A DNA stretch of 64,000 nt from Conus ventricosus (GCA_018398815.1 CM031595.1:138897559-138961558), one strand, 5' to 3'; shown: positions 13,142-24,944, numbered from the stretch's first letter. The notes: a model not told the origin generated them from the letters alone. Numbers and translations are program-made.

Positions 13142-13289
13142 GTGCAGAGGGCAAAAAGGAGAGAGATCAGGTCATCTCCTCCTCAACGTCTGCGTCCAAT
13201 GGAGAGAATTTATTATTTAGTTTCACTGGACTGTGTTGGTCTACTGACCTGCTGCAGACTTGCCAACAGGTGAAGAGGGTCTGGATTTG

Positions 13290-14520
13290 GGAGACGGTGG
13301 AGGTTTCTTCTTCATCTCCACCATCTCCACACTGGGTGGAACTCCCTTGCCCGCACGGGCACTGGACAGAGGAGTTCGAGGCGGGATTGCTGGTTTTTTA
13401 ATCTGCCCAGCAGCAGATGTTTAGACTGCTGGGCAGTCTGAGGGGTGGCAGATTTTTTGCCTCCACCAGGGGCAGTCACTTTGGGTTGGAAGGTGGTGGA
13501 CCTGCTTCCACCAGAGTTGACAGTTCGTCCTTGCAACGTCTTGGAAAATGTGAAGTCATCAGTCTGGCAGCAGACTGACCGAGTGGGAACTTTGGAACTG
13601 TCTTTACGGCCGAAGCATAAGAAGCTGTCGGCGTCCTGACTGCCCACAACCTGTTTCCGGGCTTCAAAAAACGAGATCTTCTTTTCTGTTTTGATGCGTT
13701 GTATAGCGGATTCCTGAATCCAAAGAGGACAGTTTCTTGAAGAGGAGGGATGATCGCCACCACAGTTAGCACAATGTGCGGATCTTTACACGGCCCATCA
13801 TGGATTGCCTTGCAGCAACCACCGCACACCTCCTGCCCAGAACAGCGGTCTCTGACAATGGCCAAACCTCTGGCATCTGAAGCACCTCAACGGGACGGCA
13901 CATACAGCTGAACACGAACATTCAGGTAACCAACTTTGATGACCGGAGGCAGCACAGGGTTGCAGAAGGTCAGAAAGAGGGTGTTGGTGGCCACTCTCTC
14001 TGAACCTTTCTTTACCGTCACCCTGCGCACCTCCGTCACACCCTGGACGCCAGTTCCGTCTTAATTTCTGCCTCTGAGACACCTGTTAACTCTCGACAGC
14101 GATCACACCTTTCGACGAATTCAACTGTTTATGGGAGTCACCTTGATCTCCCTGTCCACTAGTTTTGTTGCCTTTAGCAGCTGTTCAGATTGTTTTTGTG
14201 ATTTACATTGAATAAGAAACGAGCCATTCCTCAACCTCTTGATGGACCGAGGGTCACCTGCTATACCTTGAAAGCTCTTTTGGATAGCAAAAGGGCTCAG
14301 AGCTGAAAGGGTCTTTCCTGCTCCGTCCCTTCCATCACGAGCCAGGAAGCCCAGAAACCTGTCCTCTGTCGTACCTCCGTATCAGAATCACCGTCAGTAT
14401 CGAAATCCCCTGAAATAGGGGATGCTGCCTTCCTCTTCTTTTTGGGGGGATATTTTTTGAAAAAGCCATATTTTAGTTTATTGAGTTTCATCCCTCCCTT
14501 ACCCACCCACCTTGGAGTCC
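13290..14520 (-). pseudogene. LINE-A ORF1, gag-like RNA-binding protein (frame-broken)
   Basis: Read on the - strand from about 14520 the frames give a basic stretch (PPKKKRKAASPIS), an acidic DTDGDSDTE, then after a frame change LSPFAIQKSFQGIAG and SIKRLRNGSFLIQCKS, and finally cysteine knuckles RCFRCQRFGH, CGGCCKAIHDGPC and HCANCGGDHPSSSRNC. This is the usual layout of gag-like ORF1 proteins of I/Jockey-type LINEs, which coat the RNA. The knuckles lie in different frames, so at least three indels separate them. The tail (about 13300-13650) is Ser/Pro/Lys-rich. Confidence 0.8.
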
Positions 14521-14559
14521 AACTAAGGGGCCAGGCCAAGAAAACCAATGTCTTGACCC

Positions 14560-15205
14560 CTTCCAGGCTTCGGGAGAGATATACGACAAACAGAAACTAC
14601 CAACCCTATCCCCCCTGATCATGCTCAACTCCCGGGAACAGAGAGCTGAGCACTGCAGGGGTTTACTTGGCCAGCAGGGGGACTGTCTGTCTTGACCCAG
14701 CCCCAAGAAGGGGAGCCGATTAGTACACCCGGGCCAAAGTGTACTCCCTGTCTAGGAGAGGTCCGAGCCAAAGTGATGTGTTGAGAGCGCTGGCCCTCTC
14801 AATCACCAGGATTCCATTCCCCTCCGACACAGGTCGCACCGCACGGCAAACACGGCGGATCTTAAGGAACCACAGAGAGAAAAGGAGTGTGGAAAAGAAG
14901 ACTTGAAGGGGAGACGAAGATAGAAAAGGGCCAAATAAAGGCAGAAAACAAGAAAAGGAGAAAGGCGGGTTACTCTTAGTCAGGATCCTCACCCTTAGCC
15001 TATCTGACATGGGAAGCCTTACCAGGGGCATCAACCCCTTACCACGTTACGCTTAGGCCAGACAGCATCTTGGCTTTTCGGACCTAGAAGCAGTTTGAAA
15101 AAACCAGCCTATCTCCAAGTATTGATGCCCCGCCCAGCAAAGCCTAAGGGATCACTGGACCGCGCAAGCCCTCCGACCACGACAAGGTCGCAACCCCCGG
15201 AGGGG
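14560..15205 (-). other. LINE-A 5' leader
   Basis: GC-richer than its surroundings and lacking a convincing protein. It starts CCCCTCCGGGGGTTGCGACC just inside the target-site duplication and precedes the gag-like frame. Internal promoters usually lie in this part of I-type elements (family knowledge); no motif here is decisive. Confidence 0.6.
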
Positions 15206-17640
15206 TAATATTGACAGTAACTGAAACTGTTGAAAAGCAACAAAAACAAAAAAAATCGAAACATGACATTTTAGGAAACAAACACACAAAGACATATCTA
15301 ATATAATAATCATTGTTGCTTTAATGACACAATTCATTTTCCACTAAAGTGAAACTAGAAATCAGGTCACATTCTGAAGGGAAAAAAAACTTAAAAAACA
15401 AAGAAACATACAGAGTAAATTAAGAGATGTACCGTTAACCCATTTGTCAGCCGATACATGCCTTGATAGATTGTATAAATAATGTCAGAGGTAAAGCCTA
15501 TTACATATTTCTTTTTACACATCAATCTATCTTTTTTTTTTTTCCCTTCTTTTTTGGAGAAAAAGAATGAACACCACCTTGATCACTTGACTAGATGATC
15601 CGCCTGTCTGCCATGTTCCTGTATCTTCCAATCTGCCTGTATTCACCCACTGACGACACTTTTTTTCTTTTCCATGCAGATCATACGTAAAGGGTTAAAA
15701 AAATGAGTTGCACAGTCCTGACCTCACTGCTCCTGCTTTTGTCATATCAACTTTGCTTCATAAAAAAAACAAGAACTCTAAATTTTATCTTAATCTTGTA
15801 ACAAGTGCAACTGGCAAAAACAATCAGTGACAAAGCACAAATCATCTAATATGACTGTCAGGTTCTGCTCTATAACAATGCCTTAGACATCAACATCTTG
15901 TGTATTGATTTATCTGAACTGTTTCACACTTCAGCGGCAATAACTTCTTTGACCAAGACGTAGACAGAGAATGTTTAAGTTCGGACCGATGTTCAGTTCT
16001 TCCATGTACAGGTGATTAACCGCAATAGTCAAACATGAACATCAACTGCACAAAACACACACATCCACTTGAAATTGCATCTACTCCCAGGTTTTGGTAG
16101 TACATGTGGTATGATTTGCAAGGGAGTGAGAGTGGGTTGGGTGCACCAAGAGAAGTAAAGGGAGGAGGCAAAGAGGGCATAAAAAAGACATATCCCACTT
16201 TCATGAACTCTTCTGGTGCTATACAAAAAAATAATTTGGGAGTTTGGTATAGTACATTTTAAATAAAAACTTGATAGCTAACAAAAAAGTAACATTGTCT
16301 AAACTTGGGTCTCTGGAATTTTTTCTGTGGACTTTGCTCTGAAATTCAGAGATGAACAAAGTGCAAAGCAAAAAAAAATTATTAAAATAAAAAACACAGG
16401 ATGGGGGAAAGGGGGAGGGGAGGGAGTGGAGGAGGGGGGATGGAGTGGGATGGGGGGCCTCTTTCAAACTCCAAAACTTGGTCAAGCAGGAGGTGGGGAT
16501 TCTTTCGCTCTGTCAAAACTTCTAAGCTGTGGGGAGGTGAAAGAGGGGTAACGCCAACCATGCTACAACATGGTGTCCTTACTGTTCAGGTCAGACAATT
16601 CAGGGAACCATGTTTTTATCCTTTCTGGCTTTCTCAGATCATCCTGCTGCCGTTCACAGGGGAAAGATATTTAAACAACAAATGCACCACAAAACAAAAC
16701 AAAACAAAAAAAGAAAGAAAAAAGAAAAGAAAGACTGTGACAGCCGATATGTTTCATCCCTGTAAAGTTGATATGTGCATAAGCTAGACAATTTAAAAAC
16801 AAAGAAACAAACGAAAAGACCTAAAACACAATGGACTTAAGAAAACAATTACATCACCTTTCCCATGTCAACAATTTTCCTTCAGTTCTGTTAAAAAGTG
16901 TACGAGTTATTTTCAATTAAAGTTTTTTTTAAATTAATGATCTCCGTAAAGTCAAATGTTTCCAACAAATATTGCAGACTTCTTCTTCAACAACCCAGAC
17001 ATTTAATCTACAAGTCCTGACAAAGAACGGAAGCAAAACTTTATTTCATGGAGTATTTGCTGCTGGGTGAATAGTGCCTCTTTCCCCCCGCCCGTCTCAA
17101 ACCTCACCACGAGCTGTAAATCCCATGCCTCTTTGTGCAACCCTCTCATCCTTCTCTGGCTCCTTTTTGCAGGGAAGCTAGAGGGGTGTCCATGGCAAGA
17201 GGTGATCAGTGTCACTTGCTCCAGATAATACCAGCTTAGACAGGAGCACCAGACAGATAACTTAACTTGTCAGTGACAGAGCGAGAAAGGCAGAACCAAC
17301 TTCGTCCAAGAGAGAGGGAAGGAAAGAGGTTACAGAACCAGACTCCATAAAGACAGAAATGGAGGGGGGTGCAAATCCAGATCCCCCAAAGAGGGGAGGG
17401 GGGGGGGGGAGGGAGGAGGGGGATCGCAGAAGAGACTCATCCAAGACAAGGAGGGCAGACGTACAATGGAGTTCACCGGTGAGGGGACATCTTACGTACA
17501 CTTTGTCAGACGAGATGAACTCTTGTCTCAAGTGGTCTGGCTGGCTGTCTGCTTGCCTGCTTGCGTCTCCAGTTTAACTCACTCGCAACTGCAGTTTACC
17601 CCCTTGCTTTCCCCCACAGTATGGCCATTTGTAAAGGTCA

Positions 17641-17666
17641 GGGGGGGGGGGGGGGGGGGGGGGGGG
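17641..17666 (+). repeat. Poly-G, 26 bp
   Basis: Uninterrupted G run; a shorter 12-G run lies at 17398-17409. Confidence 0.95.
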
Positions 17667-18493
17667 AATCCAAGTGTTGTAATCGAATTCTCAGAACAAG
17701 AATTTTAGCTGTGCAGAAACATTGCTGCCTTATTTGCCTACTTTCCAACTATGACAAAGCTGGATTAAACGCCATTTTTGGAAAAAGACGAGCAGAGAAA
17801 GTTGCGCAGGAAATAGCTTTTGAGTGCATGTATGTGTACGCACACAAACTGCTACAAACTCTGTACTTAATGGTTACATGCTGATGAGAACGGTTAATGG
17901 TGCTTTTAATTGCTGACAGCATTACGTAAACACTGAGGTGCCAAATCAAATCTCAGAATTTCTCAGATGTCTGATCTACAATGTACGTTATAAACCCTTG
18001 TAAGCTAAACATTTGTCCTATCAGAATATAAATAAAGTAAAAATAAAAAATAAGTTTGTCTTGCTTATTTGTTTAGTTCTGCATCTCCTCATATTGTGAA
18101 ATTTTGATTCACTTCCTAGTCTCAACATTGTACACAGCCTCTAGCCATTAACCAGACTGCAAAACATTATTTTCCAGAGATGGAATACAAGACAGCTGGA
18201 CTAAACAATCACTTTTAATCAGTTCCAGTTCAGTCCTTTCTTATCAGTTTCCAGTTTTACAGAGCGTCAGTTCCTATCTTCATACAGCAAGTACTAGCTT
18301 AAACAAAATGATTAATGGATTAGAGTAAATCATACCCCAAATGAATGTATAGGGCCTTCTCAGATCAAACTCTTACCGGGTGAAAAGTCGCATTCCAATA
18401 AAAGCTTACAGCCTGAACAAACAATAAACATATGCAATTACTGACATGGTAGCTAGGCCCACCACTGGTCCCTCCCCCTCTCTCCCTGTTCCT

Positions 18494-18679
18494 CCCCCCC
18501 CCCCCCCCCCCCCTCCAAAAGTTTGGGTTACAGAAATGTGGCCACAAAAAAAAAAAAGAAGAAAAAAAGGCTGATACGTATGTACCCAAAATTCTTTAAT
18601 GACATTGTTTACTTTTGTGTCCGCATCTTTCATTCAAATCTGGGGACTCCCCCAACCCCCCCCCCCCCCCCCCCCCCCC
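18494..18679 (-). repeat. Two poly-C runs (poly-G on the - strand)
   Basis: C runs at 18494-18513 (20) and 18656-18679 (24), about 140 bp apart. Confidence 0.95.
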
Positions 18680-19179
18680 GCTCTCCTCACTACCCCTTCC
18701 TCTCCCCCCTACCCCCCTCCCACATCACCCTGTAAAATTTTGGAACTTGCATTCCAAATAGTGTCATCAATGTGATGAAAATCTGAGCATCAAGTAGTGT
18801 ATTGTCTATTTTTCAGTCCAACCAGGACCAGGACCACATGTTCGGCTTTTGCATATCTCTTTTAGTTTCGTAGCATCTTGCATCTTGTGAAGATGGGCAG
18901 ACAGGCTGGCTACTGCCTTCTCTCTGAAAAGAGTACCAAGATCTCGTGACTTTGGCATCACCTGCTAGAATACTGAAAATCGAACCTGCGCTATGTTCAG
19001 ATCTCAAGCACCCTATGATCTTTGTTTGCTTAAAGTGTGGTTGTGGAACTGCTGACTGCTGACACAACAATGCCACATGATTTGAGAGACATTTTCCTTT
19101 CTCCCATTTATAACTGGATCAGGATTATCTGTCATGGAAATAACTCATAATTTCTTGTTCTCCACAGACATCAAGAAAT

Positions 19180-19402
19180 ATGCATCTACCGCTGGTTCTC
19201 AGCCTTGTCTGCATTCACCTCCTGACCTCTGCCAGAGCTGCCACCTACTACGTCAAGGGAGAAAACTGCAACAACTGTTGCAGAGGGCTGCCAGGGCCAC
19301 AGGGAGTGCCTGGCCTTCCCGGTCTCCACGGCACCCAAGGGCAAGACGGGACCACGGGGCAAAAGGGGGAGAAAGGGGACACTGGCGGAACAGGGCTCCA
19401 GG
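19180..19402 (+). CDS. Secreted collagen/C1q-domain protein, coding exon 1
   Basis: Encodes the signal peptide and first half of the collagen stalk of a C1q/TNF-related-like secreted protein. The exon opens at an acceptor (TTCTCCACAG, exon from 19168), so an untranslated exon lies upstream; the first ATG is at 19180. Residues 1-20 (MHLPLVLSLVCIHLLTSARA) form a good signal peptide. A cysteine cluster CNNCC (30-34) precedes the collagen and could link chains in trimers. Gly-X-Y triplets begin at residue 36. The donor is CAGG|GTAAGA at 19403, leaving one base that joins in phase with the exon at 22595. Total product 260 residues. In molluscs such proteins are mostly haemolymph recognition molecules; that role is inferred from the family. 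Confidence 0.9.
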
Positions 19403-19406
19403 GTAA

Positions 19407-19680
19407 GACTTCATAGGCAGTGCGTCTTCACAACCATTCAGACTTCATAGGCAGTGCGTCTTCACAACCATTCAGTCTTCATAGGCAGTGCGTCTTCACA
19501 ACCATTCAGACTTCATAGGCAGTGCGTCTTCACAACCATTCAGTCTTCATAGGCAGTGCGTCTTCACAACCATTCAGACTTCATAGGCAGTGCGTCTTCA
19601 CAACCATTCAGACTTCATAGGCAGTGCGTCTTCACAACCATTCAGACTTCATAGGCAGTGCGTCTTCACAACCATTCAGT
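19407..19680. repeat. 34-bp minisatellite, 8 units, at the intron start
   Basis: Eight nearly perfect 34-bp units (GACTTCATAGGCAGTGCGTC then TTCACAACCATTCA; position 2 alternates A/T). The array begins four bases inside the intron, so the +5/+6 bases of the splice donor form the edge of the first unit. There are no spacers, so it is not a CRISPR-like array. Confidence 0.97.
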
Positions 19681-20170
19681 CATTTAGTCACAGGGGTGTT
19701 CACAACAGGCACTGCCTTCACCAATGTGCAACAGGTTTGATGATGAAGTCATAGTAAGGCCAGAGGCAAAAAGCTTACTGTGGACAGGGCTCTTCAATTT
19801 GAACATCATTGATGCCCTGTAAAATCTTCATGATGGTTCACAGAAAGCAAAACATTACTGCAGTCTGACTGATGACAGCTGCCCTATCAAAAACCTTTAA
19901 AAAAAAAAAAAAAAATTTTAAGACACCAGTAGTAACACCACCGCTGATGAAGAAGGACGGACGTCCGTCAAAAGCTCCAAGTAAGTGCTTGTTTCTCAGC
20001 TGAGTGACCAGTTCAAATCTAGTAGTCGTTACAAAAAAAAAAGAGCGAGAGAGAAAGATGAGGGAATACACTGTGCATGAAATGCTCTCCCTTCACACTC
20101 TTGAGTCATGTCAATGCAAAGCAGAAAAATGTGAGGTCTGGTTGGTTGGCTGACCTTTTTTTTCCTTTTC

Positions 20171-20199
20171 GGGGGGGGGGGGGGGGGGGGGGGGGGGGG
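20171..20199 (+). repeat. Poly-G, 29 bp
   Basis: Uninterrupted G run inside the C1q-gene intron. Confidence 0.95.
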
Positions 20200-20453
20200 A
20201 TGGGGGTGTGTGTAGATGTGGCAGGGTGATGAGAGAGGGCACTGTTGTTCAATGAAAAAAACATGTACTTTTCCACATAGTGCTCACATCCCTGCATCCT
20301 TCTCTAAGAATTCTGGTGGCTGCCAGGTACACTTCTGTTTCCACACCCACTGAATGGGGATCTTTAATGGGTCTAACCAATTTCCTGTGTTCTTAGACAC
20401 AGGACAGACCTTTAAACAACACACAGAACTTACGATCAGCTGAGAAACCAGAA

Positions 20454-20478
20454 GGGGGGGGGGGGGGGGGGGGGGGGG
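20454..20478 (+). repeat. Poly-G, 25 bp
   Basis: Uninterrupted G run inside the C1q-gene intron. Confidence 0.95.
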
Positions 20479-20594
20479 CAGAGGGAAACAGTTTCAGTCT
20501 TCAATCATCAGGAAAAGTGAAAGTGTGTCTGTGGAAAGGTGAGGGAGGGCAGAGAAAGAAAGACACACATGAGAGGGAGATTGAGAGGCGTTTT

Positions 20595-20629
20595 GGGGGG
20601 GGGGGGGGGGGGGGGGGGGAGAGTGAGCG

Positions 20630-20681
<52 letters not shown>

Positions 20682-20683
20682 GC
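20595..20683 (+). repeat. Poly-G (25 bp) followed by (GA)n
   Basis: G run 20595-20619, then an interrupted (GA)n tract to 20683 that served as the insertion target of the adjacent SINE. Confidence 0.95.
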
Positions 20684-20813
20684 TTCCCCGAAGATGGAGT
20701 ATGGCTGCCTTAATGGCGGGATAAAAAAGGGTCATACACACAAAACTCCACTGCCTGGCTATACAGGGAGTGTCCGCAGGAGTTATCAGCCTGCGTACGC
20801 AGAAAGAAAGAAA
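20684..20813 (+). mobile_element. SINE-B copy 1 (short form)
   Basis: Shares TTCCCCGAAG...GGAGTATGGCTGCCTTAA and ACAGGGAGTGTCCGCAGGAG...CCTGCGTACGCAGAA with copies at 24134 and 30482, but lacks about 28 bp of the middle. Target-site duplication AGAGAGAGAGGC (20672-20683 and 20814-20825) shows insertion into the GA microsatellite. Confidence 0.85.
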
Positions 20814-21202
20814 AGAGAGAGAGGCATTGTGTCCTAAAAGCTTTATCAGAGACAGAGAGACAGAGAGATCTCCCATTTGACCTCTTCATCTTTTACAATA
20901 AAAAAAAAAGAATTCATTCTTTTCAGCATATTACATTGATATCATGAAACTCCTGATATAATTAAATTTATATGTCACTGATTCGGACAAGGGTAGGGGG
21001 TGCAGGGAACAAACAAAAAGATGGTAAGGACATCTAGAAGATTTATCAATGATCAAATCAAAGCTGTTTTCCAGAGAGAGAGAGAGAGAGAGGGGGGGGT
21101 GGAGGGAGGGCGAAGATGGGGATATAGAAGCGATTTAGGAGCAACAAAAATTATCACAACAATGTAAAATCTACCAAAGATTCCACTAAAACTGTGCTCT
21201 AA

Positions 21203-21216
21203 GGAGAGAGAGGAGA

Positions 21217-21256
<40 letters not shown>

Positions 21257-21259
21257 GAG
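21203..21259. repeat. (GA)n microsatellite
   Basis: Interrupted GA tract; a shorter one lies at 21075-21092. Confidence 0.9.
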
Positions 21260-22594
21260 ACTGGGGGGAGAGAGGGTGTGCAGGGAGGGAAAGGTGCACA
21301 GGCACAGCAACAACAACAAAAAGGCAGCCGAAACGAAAAAGTAGAATTTATCAACCATCGAACTATAGAGCTATCCACCACCACCACCATCACCACTCCC
21401 TTCAACATTTTTACAAGCACCGCTGGAAATCTGGAGTTCATAGAATACTTCCATTTTCAATGAAACCTATTTCCAAACTCTAATCAAGCTGGTCTTCACA
21501 ACCCTCAACACATTAACTTCACATGAACGCATTGCTCTGAAGATCTCCTTTCATCCGTTCTTCAATCCTTTCCAGTGGAATACCCCAGCTGGAGTTCTCT
21601 TTCTGCAGTCATGCAGTCAACAGTTCCACCTTCAACATGTTATTTTGTGTTGTTTAAATTGTGATGCTTGTATCAGTCTGTTCTAAATTTAGCTGCCTGT
21701 TAATTTAAACAAAACTGGATGACATGGAAGGTAAAGACTTGAAGTTCTAGTCCCCTTGAATACCAGATGATTAGAGTCAAATCATAGCAATAAAGAAAAA
21801 TGCTACCAACTGGATCTCAACAAAACACAATTAACAAATATTGCAATACAAGTTCCTTCCGATACAAAAAAAAAAAGTTTCATCCCATAGGGACTTTGCC
21901 AAGCTGTTGCGAAAAAGACGATATCAAAACATTTTATGATAGAGCAAAGCATTGTCCTCACAAAGTTGTGAGACAAAATGTCGCAACTCTTATTTCCAAG
22001 AAAGGACCATTAATTTTCTTCTCTCTTTTTTTTTTTTCATCTCTGAGCTGAGATGATCAATTCTCATCAAAATATCACAATTCTCCCTACCTACACAACA
22101 TCTTGCTCAGGTATCTATTAATACTTTCATCAAAGAAATCAGTAACTACTTTCTGAGCACGGAAAGAAGAAATGACTTCTTCAACAATGAGACCAGCGTT
22201 AATATTCATAAAACATCAAATTTCTGCCTGCCTACAACTCATCTTGCCCAACTGTTCACAGGGGCATTCCTATCAAACAACTGACAGCCTGCATGCATGC
22301 GTGCGTCAAACATAACCTCAACTAAATTCAACTTCTAACCAATCCCTCTTCCTCAGCCATTATGACAATACAAATATGAATGCATTTAAATGTACATAAG
22401 TATGTTCATGCAAGTAAGGTATAGGATGGGTTTAACATTTTGCCAGAGAACTTAAGTTGTTCACACACCAGGGTCTATGCAGGGGTGGAGAACTTTGCTG
22501 CACGTTCTCACTGAAGTATGACAAATGATGTCAAAGAAGGCCTGTACTACAAACAACTCTACATGATGACTAACACAATATATTTACTGTGCAG

Positions 22595-23154
22595 GCCAGC
22601 AGGGACTGCCCGGTGAGGACGGCATAAAAGGTCATCGAGGTCGCAAAGGTCAAAAAGGAGAGTGTGGACAGCCTGGTCCTGTAGGGCCTAGAGGGGACCG
22701 CGGTCCCCGGGCAGCCTTGGCCAACCAGGCCCTCAGGGACCTAAAGGAGCAAAAGGACCTCAACCTCCACGCATTGCTTTCACAGTCAGTCGCAGCGACC
22801 CTCTGGGACCGGTGTATGCAGAAGACCCCTGTGACCTTTGACAAGGTGCACACCAACCTGGGCGACAGCTTTGACATCTATTCCTCCCACTTCATCTGCA
22901 AGATCAACGGCACCTACATCTTCATCGTGCACGTCTTAAGCGCAGAGAACCGAACAGCCTACGGCTGGGTCATGCTTAACAATGACCACCAGATGGCCTT
23001 CCATGGAGATGCTCAGTCACGTCACGGGACAGGCAGCAACACCATCATCCTTCACCTTCTCCGAGATGACCATGTGTGGGTGCAGCTCAATGAAAACTCC
23101 TCCTTACTTAATCACTTCTCTTCCTTTTCTGGACACATTCTTTTTGAAGACTAA
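22595..23154 (+). CDS. Secreted collagen/C1q-domain protein, coding exon 2
   Basis: Starts after acceptor TTTACTGTGCAG; one base from exon 1 plus GC gives Gly and the collagen continues without a break, giving 26 Gly-X-Y triplets in all (residues 36-113). A short helical linker (ALANQALRDLKEQKDLN) leads to a C1q domain (about 128-260) with the conserved pattern PVTFDKVHTNLGDSF, FICKINGTYIFIVHVLS, GWVMLNND, and the terminal HFSSFSGHILFED. The stop is TAA at 23152. The C1q domain forms trimers and binds ligands; with a collagen stalk the protein should assemble into larger oligomers outside the cell. No disruption is seen. It resembles vertebrate C1QTNF proteins, but the many molluscan paralogues prevent a gene name. 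Confidence 0.92.
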
Positions 23155-23464
23155 GGCGTACAAGACAGAGATTCCTTCTTCAGACTTTCCACGTTAAAGC
23201 ACACACGCCTTAGGAATCCATACGATCAAAAACCCTTTTCTTGTAATTATATCCATGTGAGAAAGGGCAAATCTGGATTTCAAGACTTATAAATTCTACA
23301 AAAGACCACAAACACATAAGCAGCCTGTTAAATGAAAATGCAGTCACAATGATATTAACACTTTGACATGTACCCCATGTCCATTTGCACATGGATCACA
23401 CACATACGCACAGCCACAAACACACCAAGTGAGCACACATACACAGAAAAGCAGTTGAGGATGA

Positions 23465-23470
23465 AATAAA
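23465..23470 (+). terminator. Candidate polyadenylation signal of the C1q gene
   Basis: AATAAA about 310 bp after the C1q stop codon is the first canonical hexamer downstream. The 3' UTR length is plausible; there is no transcript evidence. Confidence 0.5.
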
Positions 23471-24122
23471 GTCAAACATGAATTATCACAGATGAACGAT
23501 CAGTGCTTAACTGACCATGTACAAATGTAACATATAACTAACTTATTTCAAGCTTCTATTCCTGTTCCCAACAGAAGCTAACTTTTCCTGCTTTGATCAA
23601 AATGTGGTTCCGGTGTTTTAGATGATTTTATAGTCCTTGATATTGTGCAATTACTTCAATTTTTTCGATTTGTTACTGTGTATTTGCTGGTGCTTTCTTT
23701 CATCATGATTCATAATAGTATAGCACTGTCTCTTAACATACCCCACCAAAAAATATATATCATGTAAGTATCTTTGGTGCACATAATCATGATATAATCA
23801 TAACATCTTATATAATCTTGTAATTCATACATAGTTTCATTCCATTCTGATCTAAAAATATCAGTCAAATTCTTGTCAGAGCCTGAGCTTTGCATATTCA
23901 TATCAAAAAGTGAGATGCCTAGTAGTGCTTGTTTATTTTTGTGAGTCTGCACATTGCGATAGTGATTAGATGTAACCTGACGCATCTTGTTCTTCTCACC
24001 AACTCTTCTCTTGAAAAGATCTGAATATAATTTCACTAGCTCTTATCGTAAAAAGAACTGAATACACAGTTTTAATTTTGACATTTTCCTATGTTTCCTA
24101 TACTATTTTTCCTTCTCATCTT
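23471..24122. other. Intergenic, nothing recognised
   Basis: AT-rich unique sequence between the C1q gene and SINE-B copy 2. Confidence 0.55.
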
Positions 24123-24133
24123 ATATATGGCAG

Positions 24134-24289
24134 TTTCCCCGAAGTTGGAGTATGGCTGCCTTAACGGCAGGATAAAAAAACGGTCATACACACAAAACTC
24201 CATTCCCTTTGTTGGGTAGATGGGATTAATCCTTGCCTGTCTATACAGGGAGTGTCCGCAGGAGTATCAGCCTGCGTACGCAGAAGTAG
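24134..24289 (+). mobile_element. SINE-B copy 2 (reference copy, 156 bp)
   Basis: Bounded by perfect 11-bp target-site duplications ATATATGGCAG (24123-24133 and 24290-24300), which defines the full element: TTTCCCCGAAGTTGGAGTAT at one end and CCTGCGTACGCAGAAGTAG at the other. Non-coding. No convincing terminal inverted repeats or tRNA boxes are visible, so its origin is open; the TSD size fits LINE-mobilised insertion. Confidence 0.88.
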
Positions 24290-24944
24290 ATATATGGCAG
24301 TGCACAATGTTCATTCTGTGCCTGATAATAATTTTGAATCCATCCAGTCAAGATAAAATACATGGTCTTGGGACTTTCCTGATCGACTCTTCAATATGGA
24401 ATTAATGCTTGTTCCTCTACATCACAAATTCAGTACATTCCTTCAAATCTGGAATTTTACCTATTTGAAGCTCTGTAACTTACCATTATGACAAGAATTT
24501 GCATTCATAAAAGCCTATTCAGTTTATGCATAAATGTGTTAGTGCATGCATGTGTGGACAGGGCATGGAAATGTTTGGATAGGTAGTAACATGAATGCAT
24601 CAGGGGAATTGGTCAGAGGGAAGCTTTAAGCATTCTTTCACTTAATTTGTGCAAAGAAATATTCATAATAGCTGTTAAAAAAAATTTTGAACTACGGTAT
24701 TTAAGGGTCCCTCATGGGGTTCAAGCCTGGAACCTTCAGCATACCATTCTCTGATTCCGACCATTTGATCACAGCGAATCCTGGGTACTGTTGGAAGTCT
24801 GAAATAGCTTGAAATCACTTATCACTGAGCTTTGGTATGTAGACACAAAAATTAATGACTTAACTTCACAGTCTCAAAATTCAGCTTTTACGTGCTGAAC
24901 CAGATAACACACACACTTCTTTATTCATTTGACTTGTTATAATT

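Larger units (their letters stand above)
9247..15205 (-). mobile_element. LINE-A: full-length I-like non-LTR retrotransposon
   Basis: A complete element of about 5.96 kb on the - strand. Its ends are set by direct repeats TAATACTGACAG (9235-9246) and TAATATTGACAG (15206-15217), 11 of 12 bases identical: a target-site duplication. The order from its 5' end is a GC-rich leader starting with GGTTGCGACCTTGTCG, a gag-like ORF1 with CCHC knuckles, then ORF2 with apurinic endonuclease, reverse transcriptase, RNase H and a C-terminal cysteine motif, then a 3' UTR ending in a (CTTAT)n-type tail. The RNase H domain and gag-like ORF1 place it in the I group (I/Ingi/Nimb-like); the exact clade is inference. 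Both ORFs carry several frame breaks, so this copy looks inactive unless the breaks are assembly errors. At least four short copies of its 3' end occur elsewhere in the window. Confidence 0.92.
15218..19167. other. Non-coding, upstream of the C1q gene
   Basis: Low-complexity AT-rich DNA with purine-rich stretches (16400-16450, 17355-17420) and long G or C homopolymers. No ORF resembles a known protein. 17880-17945 contains AT-rich regulatory-looking words (ATTACGTAAACA, TTAATGG) but nothing that supports a call. An untranslated 5' exon of the C1q gene must lie upstream of 19168 and is not located. Confidence 0.5.
19681..22594 (+). other. Rest of the C1q-gene intron
   Basis: Intronic sequence holding poly-G runs, GA microsatellites and one SINE-B copy. 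No exon is seen, and the flanking exons already join in phase. Confidence 0.75.

Noticed and set aside
18813..19076. 87-codon - strand frame upstream of the C1q gene
   Set aside because: No known domain. It overlaps the likely promoter/5' region of the C1q gene and has a degenerate tRNA-B-box-like word only.
19407..19680. Regular direct repeats resembling a CRISPR array
   Set aside because: Units are head-to-tail with no spacers, in an animal intron.
22650..22877. - strand frame opposite the C1q exon
   Set aside because: Shadow of the collagen coding sequence; the + strand protein is unambiguous.
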